Positions 41,670 through 50,051 of a stretch of DNA of 64,000 nucleotides are shown here, one piece after another (position 1 is the stretch's first letter; every line of letters starts with the position of its first letter). A program made the position numbers and the translations under genes. Source of the DNA: Roseithermus sacchariphilus (GTDB lineage Bacteria; Bacteroidota; Rhodothermia; Rhodothermales; MEBIC09517); the NCBI GenBank assembly GCA_003285105.1, contig CP030158.1, forward strand, positions 4,512,449-4,576,448, written 5' to 3'. The notes beneath the pieces are model-generated. The model was not told the origin of the DNA, ran no database searches, and worked only from the letters and a program-made list of their open reading frames with translations.

Positions 41670-42953
41670 ATGCATCACGACACGCCCACCGCCGCCGCTA
41701 CCGCCAGGCTGTCCCACCCGGATCCGTCCGAGCGCATGGCGGCGCTGGAAGACCTCTGCCTGGCCGGAGACCAGGCCGCGCTGATCCGGGCCGCCGGCGC
41801 CCTCCTGGCAGACAGGGACCCGGCCGTGCGGGAGCTGGCCGGGCGGCACCTGGTCCAGATCGGCACCACGGAAGCCGCCGCACAGGCCTGCCCGTACATC
41901 GCCAGCCCGGACATCGGCGTCCGCAACCTGGCCGGCGACGTCCTGACCCGGATCGGCGCCCCGGCCGTGCCCGTGCTGGCCGCCGCCATCGACGACCCGG
42001 ACAAGGACGTGCGCAAGTTCGCGATCGACGTGCTGGCGCTGTTGCCCGCATGGGAGCTCAGCCATCGCATCGCCGCGCGCCTGACCGACGAGGACGCCAA
42101 CGTGCGGCTGGCGGCCATCGATGCCCTGGGCGCACTCCAGGCCACCGAGCATCAGGACGCGCTGCTGGCGCTCTACGAGCCCGAGCCCCTGGCCCGTCCC
42201 AGCATCGTCGCGGCGATGGGCCGTTTCGCCCGCGCCGGGGCCGGCGTGGACCTGGCCTTCTTCGGCCGCGCTCTGGCCGATGAAGACCCGGTCGTCCAGC
42301 TCACCGCCGCCGAGGCCCTGGCCGACCTGGACGATCCCTCGCTGATCGACCTGCTCATCGAAAAGGCCCACCACGTGGACCCGATGGCCCGGCCGGTGCT
42401 GCTGCATGCCCTGGTGCGCCTCCTCGAGGTCTACCCGGACCACACCGCATCGCTGCCCGCCTCGCTGCGCACGCATTTCCTCGACATGCTGGCGGACGTC
42501 GACCTCACGTATGTGGTAGCGGCGGTCAAGGGCCTGCGTCTGCTGGACGCCGAAGGCACGCTGCCCGACGTGCTGGCCCATGCCGGCCGGGACGATGCCC
42601 TGGACGTCGAGATCTTCCACACCCTGCTGGCCGTGCCGGCGCCGCTCCGGCCCCTCGCCGACGCCGTCGCCCGGCAGGTGCTCCCGCCCGACCCGGCCGC
42701 CCAGCTCGCCCTGGGCCTGATCATGCAACAGGCCCTGGCGCCGGAAGACCTCCCGGAGGCTGCCGCCCTCCTGGTAGATCACTTCGACGCGCTGGATGCC
42801 GAGACGAAGATTGCGGCCCTCAACCTGTGCCTGCACCTGAACGAGGAGGCGCTGTTCGGCCTCGTCGAAGCCGGCCTGCGCGATCCCGACCCGACGGTCC
42901 AGGACTTCGCCTCGGACGCCGCGCAGGACCTCGGACTGACGCCGTCGTACTGA
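41670..42953 (+). CDS. HEAT-repeat protein in the che operon
   Basis: 427 residues, no signal peptide or membrane helix. About 12 helical repeats of the HEAT/PBS-lyase type: LLADRDPAVRELAGRHLVQIGTTEA, IASPDIGVRNLAGDVLTRIGAPAVPVLAAAIDDPDKDVRKFAIDVLALL, LTDEDANVRLAAIDALGALQA and ALADEDPVVQLTAAEALADLDDPSLIDLLIEKA. A scaffold or protein-binding role is expected. It lies 8 bp after the receptor gene and 38 bp before cheR, so it belongs to the chemotaxis operon. Partner unknown. Confidence 0.8.
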   Translation: MHHDTPTAAATARLSHPDPSERMAALEDLCLAGDQAALIRAAGALLADRDPAVRELAGRHLVQIGTTEAAAQACPYIASPDIGVRNLAGDVLTRIGAPAVPVLAAAIDDPDKDVRKFAIDVLALLPAWELSHRIAARLTDEDANVRLAAIDALGALQATEHQDALLALYEPEPLARPSIVAAMGRFARAGAGVDLAFFGRALADEDPVVQLTAAEALADLDDPSLIDLLIEKAHHVDPMARPVLLHALVRLLEVYPDHTASLPASLRTHFLDMLADVDLTYVVAAVKGLRLLDAEGTLPDVLAHAGRDDALDVEIFHTLLAVPAPLRPLADAVARQVLPPDPAAQLALGLIMQQALAPEDLPEAAALLVDHFDALDAETKIAALNLCLHLNEEALFGLVEAGLRDPDPTVQDFASDAAQDLGLTPSY

Positions 42954-42991
42954 TTCACCCGTGCGTTTCGCCGCACCGAACTCATACGGAT

Positions 42992-43891
42992 ATGAGCTTA
43001 CTCGCACAACTGAACGTACGGAGCGCCTCCGGTACACGGCCCCAGAAGGCCGCCCTGTCGGACGACCTGTTCGAGCAGCTCCGGTCGTTCATCTATGACC
43101 AGACCGGCATTTATTTCCAGGACAACAAACGCTACCTGCTGGAAAGCCGGGTCGGGCGGCGCATGCAGGCGCTGAATCTACCGGACTACGGTGCCTACCT
43201 GCGCTACCTGAACCAGCCGGCCGGCCGCGCCGAGCTGCCGAAGCTCTATGACGAGATCACCATCAACGAAACCTACTTTTTTCGCAATACCGACCAGTTC
43301 AGCGTCCTCGAACAGACGCTGATCCCGGAGCTGGCCGAGGAACGGATGAAAGGCCCTCGGCGGCAGGTGCGGATCTGGAGCGCCGCCTGCTCCACCGGGG
43401 ACGAGCCCTACACGCTGGCGCTCATCATCCGGGAGCGGCTCCAGCCCCGCTTTCCCGGCATCCGTTTTGAGATCGTCGGCACCGACATCAATACCCAGGT
43501 GCTCGACGTGGCCCGGGCCGGCATCTACAGCGCCTACGCCGTACGCAACGTACCTCCGGCCACCCTGCAACGCTACTTCAGGCAGGAGGGCGACCGCTAC
43601 CATCTGGACCCGGAGATCCGCCGGATGGTCACGTTCAAGCACCTCAACCTGATGGACCGCAGCGGCATGGCCCTCATGCGCCACTTCGACATCATCCTGT
43701 GCGCCAACGTCCTGATCTACTTCGACACCGCGTCGAAACAGCAGGTGGTGTCCTCCCTCTACGCGAGCCTGAACCCCGGCGGCTTCCTGATGCTCGGGTT
43801 CTCCGAAACCCTCTACGGCATCAGCCAGGCCTTCCAGCCCGTTCGCTTCGAGAAGACGATCGCTTATAAACGAGGTACCAGCCATGCCTAA
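42992..43891 (+). CDS. cheR: chemoreceptor methyltransferase CheR
   Basis: 299 residues. Transfers methyl groups from SAM to receptor glutamates. N-domain FEQLRSFIYDQTGIYFQDNKRYLLESRVGRRM; catalytic NETYFFRN (the CheR signature), RIWSAACSTGDEPYTLALIIRERL, EIVGTDINTQVLDVARAGIYSAYAVRN, FKHLNLMD, FDIILCANVLIYFD. The ATG at 42992 is taken; the longer upstream frame overlaps the HEAT gene. Its stop overlaps cheY1 by 8 bp. Confidence 0.96.
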   Translation: MSLLAQLNVRSASGTRPQKAALSDDLFEQLRSFIYDQTGIYFQDNKRYLLESRVGRRMQALNLPDYGAYLRYLNQPAGRAELPKLYDEITINETYFFRNTDQFSVLEQTLIPELAEERMKGPRRQVRIWSAACSTGDEPYTLALIIRERLQPRFPGIRFEIVGTDINTQVLDVARAGIYSAYAVRNVPPATLQRYFRQEGDRYHLDPEIRRMVTFKHLNLMDRSGMALMRHFDIILCANVLIYFDTASKQQVVSSLYASLNPGGFLMLGFSETLYGISQAFQPVRFEKTIAYKRGTSHA

Positions 43892-44249
43892 ATCCGTAAT
43901 GGTGGTGGACGACTCCGACTCCATCCGCAAGTTCGTCATGTTCGCCCTCCGCGCCCGTGGCTTTGGCGTCGTCCTGGCCCAGGACGGGCTGGACGCCCTC
44001 GAAAAGCTGGCCCACACGGAGGTCGACCTCGTCATCACCGACCTCAACATGCCCAAGCTCGACGGGTTCAGCCTGGTCCAGGCCATCCGCGACGATGCCC
44101 GGCTGCAGAACCTGCCCATCATCATCCTCTCTTCGCTCTCGAGCGAGGAGGACGTGCAACGCGGGCTCCAGCTCGGAGCCAATGCCTACCTGGTCAAGCC
44201 CTTCGACCAGAAACGCATCCAGTACGAAGTCGCCAAATTTGTCAACTGA
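43884..44249 (+). CDS. CheY-like response regulator 1
   Basis: 121 residues, a lone receiver domain. Acidic pair VVDDSDS (Asp9, Asp10), phospho-acceptor Asp53 (VITDLNMPKLDG), a Ser at the Thr87 position (ILSSLSSEEDV) and Lys in AYLVKPFD. Starts inside the end of cheR, so translation is probably coupled. It is more diverged from enteric CheY than the next gene and could be a phosphate sink or a second motor regulator. Confidence 0.9.
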   Translation: MPKSVMVVDDSDSIRKFVMFALRARGFGVVLAQDGLDALEKLAHTEVDLVITDLNMPKLDGFSLVQAIRDDARLQNLPIIILSSLSSEEDVQRGLQLGANAYLVKPFDQKRIQYEVAKFVN

Positions 44250-44257
44250 GACGAGCC

Positions 44258-44626
44258 ATGAAAATCCTGGTTGTCGACGACTCCCCCACCATGCGCCGGA
44301 TCGTGACGAACGCCCTGCGCGAAATCGGCTACACCGAACTCGACGAAGCCGGCGACGGAGCCGAGGCCCTCGAAAAGCTGAAAAGCGGGTCCTTCGACTT
44401 CGTCGTGACGGACTGGAACATGCCCAACATGAACGGGCTGGAGCTGACCCAGTCCATCCGCAAGCATGCCGACCTCAACCACCTCCCCATCCTGATGGTC
44501 ACCACACGGGGCATGAAGGAGGATGTCATTGCCGCCATGCAGGCCCGGGTGAACAACTACGTGGTGAAGCCCTTCACCCCCGAGGTGCTGCGCGAAAAGA
44601 TCGACATGATTCTCAAAGTCGCCTAG
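44258..44626 (+). CDS. cheY: chemotaxis response regulator CheY
   Basis: 122 residues, receiver only. DDSPTMRRIVTNALREIGYTELDEAGDGAEALEKL and VVTDWNMPNMNGLELTQSIR closely match CheY, with phospho-acceptor Asp52; TTRGMKEDVIAAMQARVNNYVVKPFTPEVL follows, with Thr and Lys of the switch. It is the likely motor-binding CheY, binding FliM when phosphorylated. Eight bp after the first receiver gene. Confidence 0.95.
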   Translation: MKILVVDDSPTMRRIVTNALREIGYTELDEAGDGAEALEKLKSGSFDFVVTDWNMPNMNGLELTQSIRKHADLNHLPILMVTTRGMKEDVIAAMQARVNNYVVKPFTPEVLREKIDMILKVA

Positions 44627-44635
44627 GTCCTTCCG

Positions 44636-45502
44636 ATGTCTGTCATTCGTCTCAATGAGATCCCGCGCAAGCTGAACGAGCTGCGGGCCGTCTTTTGCCT
44701 CGGGCAACGCGCCATCCCCTTCCTGGAGGATGTCTTCACCTTCCTGGAGGAGATCTCGCCGCTGATGGACGAGATCAACGCCTCGCTGCGGGAGAGCACG
44801 GACAAGATGCCGCACGCCCGCTCGCAGCTCGAGAGCGTCACCCAGGCCACCGAACTGGCCACCAACGAGATCATGGACCTGATCGACGTCCTGCAGGCGA
44901 TGACGCAGGAGGCGCGTGCCGACGCCGAAGCCCGGCTCCATGACGTGGAGGCCCTCCGCCAGGCCGACGTGCGCCTGCAGGCGCTGCTGAACGACCACCT
45001 GGACGACCCCGACGAGGCGCTGCTGGACGCGCTCGACGCACACCTGTGCGAACGGCAGGCGACCTACGAAGCGCTGGAAACGCACCTGCACGCCCAGGTC
45101 GATTCCTTCAAGCGCACCCGGGACAGCCTCAACCAGATCCTGATGTCGCTCCAGGTGCAGGACATCACCTCGCAGCAGATCGCGGCGGTGAACCACCTCA
45201 TCGAAAACATCCGAACCCGGATGTACGAGCTGACGACCCGCCTCAACGATCGCCTCTCCTTCGAAGACACCGACTTCGCGCTGGCCGAGGTCGAAGCGCC
45301 CTCGACCTTCGACCCGAACGCCCGGTACGATCACTCGCCCGAACGGCAGGCCCAGGCGGACGACATCATCGCCTCCTTCCAGACAGCGGGCGGCGGGCCG
45401 GCCTCGCAGGACGAGATCGACCAGCTCTTCACCGGCGGCGATGGCCTCGGCCGCGAGCGGGCCTCGCAGGATGACATCGACAAACTCTTCGGCGGGGTCT
45501 GA
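44636..45502 (+). CDS. cheZ: CheY-P phosphatase CheZ with doubled C-terminal motif
   Basis: 288 residues, about 70 longer than E. coli CheZ. Long helices with the phosphatase signature SLQVQDITSQQIAAVNHLIE: Asp176 and Gln180 have the spacing of the catalytic D143/Q147 of E. coli. The extra length comes from a middle helical region and a C-terminal tail that holds two near-copies of ASQD(E/D)IDxLF (ASQDEIDQLF, about 254-263, and ASQDDIDKLF, about 276-285). These resemble the CheY-binding tails of CheZ and the FliM N-terminus. Located between cheY and cheA. Confidence 0.9.
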   Translation: MSVIRLNEIPRKLNELRAVFCLGQRAIPFLEDVFTFLEEISPLMDEINASLRESTDKMPHARSQLESVTQATELATNEIMDLIDVLQAMTQEARADAEARLHDVEALRQADVRLQALLNDHLDDPDEALLDALDAHLCERQATYEALETHLHAQVDSFKRTRDSLNQILMSLQVQDITSQQIAAVNHLIENIRTRMYELTTRLNDRLSFEDTDFALAEVEAPSTFDPNARYDHSPERQAQADDIIASFQTAGGGPASQDEIDQLFTGGDGLGRERASQDDIDKLFGGV

Positions 45503-45563
45503 CGACGCCCGGCCCCTCGCCCCACGACGCCCCGGACTTCACCCACGCTAGCCTCCTTTCGCC

Positions 45564-48029
45564 ATGGCTGATCACCCGATGTTCGCCGACGACCTGCAGG
45601 AGATCGTCGAGAGCTTCATCGTCGAAACCACCGACATCCTCGAAGACCTGGACGAGGACCTGCTGGCGCTCGAACAGAATCCGGCGGACAAAGAGCTCAT
45701 CGACAAGATCTTCCGGGCCGTCCACACCATCAAAGGCACGGCCGGCTTCCTCAGCTTCGAGCAACTGAGCGTCCTCGCCCACCACTTCGAGAGCGTGCTC
45801 AACGGCCTCCGGCGCGATCAGATCGACTTCCGCGCCGAGATGATGGACGTCATGCTGCAGGCCTTCGACCTCATGAAGGCCCTCACGCAGCAGGTCGTCG
45901 ACCGCCGGATCACCCCGCTCGACCTCGACCCGGTCCTGCACCGCCTCCAGGCCATCGCCGACGGGCAACCGCTGCCGGCCGCCTCCCCCTCGCCCGCACC
46001 GGCCGAAACCCCGGCCAGCGCCGCGGCCGAAGCCGAAGCCGCTGACGAAGCCGGCGCCGCTGCTGAGGCCGAAGCCGCTGCCGAGAGCGAAGCCGCTGCC
46101 GAAGCCGCTGCCGAGAGCGAAGCCGCTGCCGAAGCCGGCGTCGCTGCGGACGCCCCGGCGGCCGACGTACCCGAGGCCGTCGCCGAGGCGCCGCGCCCCT
46201 CGGCCGAGCGCCTGGCGAACCACCCGATGTTCGCCGACGACATGCAGGAGATCGTCGAGAGCTTCATCGTCGAAACCACCGACCTGCTCGATAGCCTGGA
46301 CGAGGACCTGCTGGCGCTCGAACAGAATCCGACCGACAAAGACCTCATCGACAAGATCTTCCGGGCCGTCCACACCATCAAAGGCACGGCCGGCTTCCTC
46401 AGCTTCGAGCAACTGAGCTACCTCACGCACCACTTCGAGAGCGTGCTCAACGGCCTCCGGCGCGATCAGATCGACTTCCGCGCCGAGATGATGGACGTCA
46501 TGCTGCAGGCCTTCGACCTCATGAAGGCCCTCACCCGGCAGGTCGTCGACCGGAAGCTGGTCTATGTGGACCTGGACGCGGTGCTGTGGCGGCTGGCGGC
46601 CATCAAAGACCCCTCGATCGTGGTGCCGGCCGATCTGGCGCTGCCGCCACGCGCGGTCGTCGCCGAGCCGGCCGACGCGGCTCCGGCGGCGGCTCCGGCC
46701 ACGTCCGAGCCGGCCGCCCCGGCAACGCCCTCCCCGACCGCCGCCGGCCCCTCCGGCGAGTCGACGCCGGGGGGCACCCGCCGACCCGCCGAGCGCACCG
46801 CCGAGACGATCCGGGTGGACGTCGAACGGCTGGACAGCCTGATGAACCTGGTGGGCGAGCTCGTGCTGGGGCGCAACCGCCTCCTGCAGCTCATCGGCGA
46901 CCTGGAGGAACGCGCCGCCGATGAAGACCTCCAGCGTGAACTGTCCGACACCAGCTCCCAGATCGACTTCATCACGACCGAGCTCCAGTCGGCCGTGATG
47001 CGCACCCGCATGGTCCAGATCGGGCGCGTGTTCAAGAAGTTTCCGCGCGTGGTGCGGGACCTGGCGCGTGACCTGAAGAAGGACATCACCCTGGTCGTCG
47101 AGGGGGAGGAAACCGAGCTGGACAAGTCGCTCATCGAAGAGATCAGCGACCCGCTCGTCCACCTGATCCGCAACGCGTGCGACCACGGCATCGAAACGCC
47201 GGAGGACCGCCGGGCCAAAGGGAAACCGGCCCAGGGCACGGTCCGTCTGGCGGCCGCGCACGAGGGCAACAACATCGTCATCGAGATCGAGGACGACGGG
47301 GCCGGAATCGACGCGGAGGTATTGAAGCAGAAGGCCATCGAGAAGAACCTCATCACCCCGGCCGAGGCCGAGGAGATGAGCGACACGGAGGCCTACCAGT
47401 TGATCTTCCGCGCCGGCTTCAGCACCGCCAAAGCGCTGACCAACGTCTCCGGCCGCGGCGTCGGCATGGACGTGGTCAAGTCCAACATCGCCAAGCTCAA
47501 CGGCACCATCAGCATCCAGTCGGAGAAAGGGAAAGGGTCGCGTTTCACGCTCAAGTTCCCGCTGACGCTGGCCATCATCCAGAGCCTGCTGGTGCGGGTC
47601 GGGCCGGAGACGTTCGCCATCCCGCTGCACGCCGTAAGCGAGGTGGTCGGCCTCACGCCGCGCGACATCAAAACGGTCAACAGCCGGGAGGTGATCCGGC
47701 TGCGCGAGGAGGTGTTGCCGCTGCTGCGCATCAGCGACGTGATGCAGGTGCCGCACACGGCACGCTCCTCCGAGATGACCTACGCCGTCGTCGTGGGCGT
47801 CGGGCATCAGCGGCTCGGGCTGGTCGTCGATAGCCTGATCGGGCAGAAAGAGATCGTCATCAAGCCGCTCGGGGATTACCTGAAGAAGGTGCCGGGCATC
47901 GCGGGATCGACCATCCTGGGCGACGGGCGCGTCGTCATGATCCTGGACATCGGCGAAGCCGTGCAGCTCGAGGCCCGCTCCCGCCAGGCCCGCGGCTCGG
48001 TCGTCGCCAGTTCCCTGCTGGCGACCTGA
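45564..48029 (+). CDS. cheA: chemotaxis histidine kinase CheA with two tandem Hpt domains
   Basis: 821 residues. Two almost identical Hpt domains (residues about 1-115 and 217-332), each with VHTIKGTAGFL; phospho-acceptor His54 and His270. Between them is an Ala/Glu-rich linker encoded partly by a perfect 30-bp tandem repeat. A CheY-binding P2 domain is not evident. Then dimerisation domain (RVDVERLDSLMNLVGELVLGRNRL), ATPase (LIRNACDHGIETPEDRRAKGK, DDGAGID, GRGVGMDVVKSNI, GKGSRFTLKFPLTLA) and a CheW-like domain (FAIPLHAVSEVVGLTPRDIK...LVVDSLIGQKEIVIKPLGDYLKKVPGIAGSTILGDGRVVMILDI). The kinase is coupled to the receptors here. Confidence 0.96.
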   Translation: MADHPMFADDLQEIVESFIVETTDILEDLDEDLLALEQNPADKELIDKIFRAVHTIKGTAGFLSFEQLSVLAHHFESVLNGLRRDQIDFRAEMMDVMLQAFDLMKALTQQVVDRRITPLDLDPVLHRLQAIADGQPLPAASPSPAPAETPASAAAEAEAADEAGAAAEAEAAAESEAAAEAAAESEAAAEAGVAADAPAADVPEAVAEAPRPSAERLANHPMFADDMQEIVESFIVETTDLLDSLDEDLLALEQNPTDKDLIDKIFRAVHTIKGTAGFLSFEQLSYLTHHFESVLNGLRRDQIDFRAEMMDVMLQAFDLMKALTRQVVDRKLVYVDLDAVLWRLAAIKDPSIVVPADLALPPRAVVAEPADAAPAAAPATSEPAAPATPSPTAAGPSGESTPGGTRRPAERTAETIRVDVERLDSLMNLVGELVLGRNRLLQLIGDLEERAADEDLQRELSDTSSQIDFITTELQSAVMRTRMVQIGRVFKKFPRVVRDLARDLKKDITLVVEGEETELDKSLIEEISDPLVHLIRNACDHGIETPEDRRAKGKPAQGTVRLAAAHEGNNIVIEIEDDGAGIDAEVLKQKAIEKNLITPAEAEEMSDTEAYQLIFRAGFSTAKALTNVSGRGVGMDVVKSNIAKLNGTISIQSEKGKGSRFTLKFPLTLAIIQSLLVRVGPETFAIPLHAVSEVVGLTPRDIKTVNSREVIRLREEVLPLLRISDVMQVPHTARSSEMTYAVVVGVGHQRLGLVVDSLIGQKEIVIKPLGDYLKKVPGIAGSTILGDGRVVMILDIGEAVQLEARSRQARGSVVASSLLAT
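45573..45904 (+). repeat. 332-bp direct repeat, copy 1 (Hpt domain of cheA)
   Basis: First copy of an in-frame duplication within cheA; the second is at 46221-46552, 648 bp on. The copies are nearly identical at the DNA level, including synonymous sites, pointing to recent duplication or ongoing conversion. Confidence 0.9.
46071..46130 (+). repeat. 30-bp tandem repeat, two perfect copies
   Basis: Two identical 30-base units (46071-46100 and 46101-46130) encode EAAAESEAAA twice in the linker between the CheA Hpt domains. A likely site of copy-number change. Confidence 0.9.
46221..46552 (+). repeat. 332-bp direct repeat, copy 2 (Hpt domain of cheA)
   Basis: Second Hpt copy, matching 45573-45904 at an offset of 648 bp. 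Confidence 0.9.
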
Positions 48030-48064
48030 CGGGGCCGCCCGCGCATCGCATAGAGACCCTCATC

Positions 48065-49210
48065 ATGATTCGTGTACTCATCGTAGACGACTCGGCCTTC
48101 ATGCGCAAGGCGCTGTCCCTGCTGCTGGAGGGGGTCGCAGACATTCAGGTCATCGACACCGCGCGCGACGGGATGGAAGCCGTGGAGAAGGTCAAGGCCC
48201 TCCGGCCGGACCTGGTGACCATGGACATCGAGATGCCGCGCATGGACGGGCTGACGGCGCTCCGCCAGATCATGAAGGAGTGCCCGACGCCGGTGATGAT
48301 GGTGAGTTCGCTGACCCAGGAAGGCGCGCAGGCCACCGTCGAAGCCCTGCAGGCCGGCGCCGTCGACTTCATCCCGAAGCAGAACTCGTACGTCTCGCTG
48401 GAGATCGCGCAGATCAAGGAGACGCTGGTGGAGAAGATCCGGACGGTGGCGCGGACCCGCTCCCGGCTCTTCCGGCGACCGGCACGACCCGCCTCCCCGT
48501 CCGGCGGTCTTCCGCACACGACGGCGACCCCGGCGGGATCCTCACCGGAGTCCTCGGCCCCCGCGACGGTGCGGCCTCCCACGCCGCCCGCCTCCGTCTC
48601 GCTGCGCGCCGCCCACGCCCGGCTCCTCGTCATCGGCGTCTCGACGGGAGGGCCGTTCGCGCTGCAAAAGGTGCTGCCCGCGCTCCCGGCGGATCTGCCG
48701 GTGCCCGTGGCCGTGGTGCAGCACATGCCGCCCCATTTCACCGGCCCGCTCGCCGATCGGTTGAACGCCCTGAGCCCGCTGACCATCGTCGAAGCCACCA
48801 ACGGCATGGCCGTGCGCCCGGGCATGGTGCTCATCGCCCCCGGGGGGCGGCACCTGACGTTCCGATCCGGCCCCCAGGGGTTGATCGCCGCCACGCCCGA
48901 AGAGCCGACCTCCATGCTGCACCGCCCGTCGGTGGACGTGATGTTTCGCTCCGCCAACGAGCAACTGAACGGCCGCGTGCTGGCCGTCGTCATGACGGGG
49001 ATGGGCAAGGACGGCCTGCTCGGGTGCCGGGACATCAAGCAGCGGGGCGGCCTGGTGATCGCGCAGGACGAGGACACCTCCGTCGTCTACGGCATGCCGC
49101 GGGCGGTGGTCGAGGCCGGCCTGGCCGACGCCGTCCTGCCGCTCGAGCAGATCGCGCCGGTGGTGACACGGGCCCTGCAGCGGACGGCCTTCGCACGGGC
49201 CACGCCGTAA
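48065..49210 (+). CDS. cheB: chemoreceptor methylesterase CheB
   Basis: 381 residues. Receiver domain 1-120 with Asp54 (VTMDIEMPRMDGLTALRQIMKECPTPVMMVSSLTQEGA), a Pro/Ser/Ala linker, then the methylesterase domain with the catalytic triad motifs IGVSTGGPFALQKVLPALP (Ser), VVQHMPPHFTGPLADRLN (His) and VVMTGMGKDG (Asp). Removes methyl groups or deamidates receptor residues; opposes CheR. Last gene of the che operon; no strong terminator is seen after it, but a sigma28-type site restarts transcription. Confidence 0.97.
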   Translation: MIRVLIVDDSAFMRKALSLLLEGVADIQVIDTARDGMEAVEKVKALRPDLVTMDIEMPRMDGLTALRQIMKECPTPVMMVSSLTQEGAQATVEALQAGAVDFIPKQNSYVSLEIAQIKETLVEKIRTVARTRSRLFRRPARPASPSGGLPHTTATPAGSSPESSAPATVRPPTPPASVSLRAAHARLLVIGVSTGGPFALQKVLPALPADLPVPVAVVQHMPPHFTGPLADRLNALSPLTIVEATNGMAVRPGMVLIAPGGRHLTFRSGPQGLIAATPEEPTSMLHRPSVDVMFRSANEQLNGRVLAVVMTGMGKDGLLGCRDIKQRGGLVIAQDEDTSVVYGMPRAVVEAGLADAVLPLEQIAPVVTRALQRTAFARATP

Positions 49211-49231
49211 CCCGTTCACTACGATTTCAGG

Positions 49232-49258
49232 TTAACCTTTACGCGGATCGGCCGATCT
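49232..49258 (+). promoter_or_regulatory. sigma28-type promoter upstream of the ABC_sub_bind-like gene
   Basis: TTAAC, 14 nt, GCCGATCT: the -10 block has GCCGAT intact, the -35 is TTAAC as in the motA site. It lies about 45 bp before the ATG at 49304. Confidence 0.45.
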
Positions 49259-49303
49259 CTCCTGTGGATTCGTCGTTGTTCCACTTGCAGAGTCTATCAC
49301 CCT

Positions 49304-49861
49304 ATGAACCCCTCACTCCGCTTTCTCCCCCTGCTCCTGCTCAGCCTGCTCCTCGCCGCTCCGGCCACCGCACAGGACGATCGTCCGACCGATTCGCAGG
49401 TGCTCTTCATCATCAGCGAGGTGCGCCCCGGCACGAAGAACGTCGGCCTGATCTGGGGCGGCGACGTAGCCGACCGCGACGCGCGGATGAAGTCGCTGGC
49501 CCGTATCGCGGCCAACCTGGGCATGACCCTGTACCTGGCCGAGATCAACACCCTGACCGACCTGGCCGAGCAGTACCGCCGGCTGACGCGTGAGCACGGC
49601 GTAGAGGTCCTCTGGGTCGTCGACCCGGGCAAGACGCTCGACACGCCGCAGGGCCAGCGCTTCCTGATCGAGAGTGCCACGAAGAGCCGCGTGCCGCTGG
49701 TGGCCCCGGCCGCCACCTGGGTTCGGGCCGGTGCGCCGCTGACCGTGCAGAAGCGCGATGGCAGCATCCAGCTGGCCGTCAACGAAGCCGCCGCACAGGC
49801 CACGTCGCTGACCATCCCGGAAAAGTACAGCGCAACGGCCGAGGTCCTGGCCAGCAACTGA
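49304..49861 (+). CDS. periplasmic ABC_sub_bind-like protein next to an MCP
   Basis: 185 residues. A signal peptide (LRFLPLLLLSLLLAAPATAQ) leads to VLFIISEVRPGTKNVGLIWGGDVADRDARMKSLARIAANLGMTLYLAEINTLTDLAEQYRRLTREHGVEVLWVVDPGKTLDTPQGQRFLIESATKSRVPLVAPAATWVRAGA, resembling one lobe of the PF04392 periplasmic binding proteins (VGLIxxxxxAxxxxxxxExAAxLGMxLxxxxVxxxxDL). At this length it lacks one lobe, so it may not bind ligand in the usual way. Its position between cheB and a receptor, with a sigma28-type site upstream, suggests a helper of that receptor; this is inference. Confidence 0.62.
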   Translation: MNPSLRFLPLLLLSLLLAAPATAQDDRPTDSQVLFIISEVRPGTKNVGLIWGGDVADRDARMKSLARIAANLGMTLYLAEINTLTDLAEQYRRLTREHGVEVLWVVDPGKTLDTPQGQRFLIESATKSRVPLVAPAATWVRAGAPLTVQKRDGSIQLAVNEAAAQATSLTIPEKYSATAEVLASN

Positions 49862-50051
49862 CGGGCCGCGTGGCGGGCCGCGCCGGAGCCCCGGCTCAGG
49901 TCCCTGTGTTTGGCGGCCATGCCCGTCCGGGCCGGCCTTCCCCGAACCGGGCCCCCTCGGCGTGCCCCCATCGGCACGGTGCGTCACCGCCCACCCGTGC
50001 CGGATGCACGGTTCCACATGACCCCTTCGATTCATCACCCTCGCCAGACTC

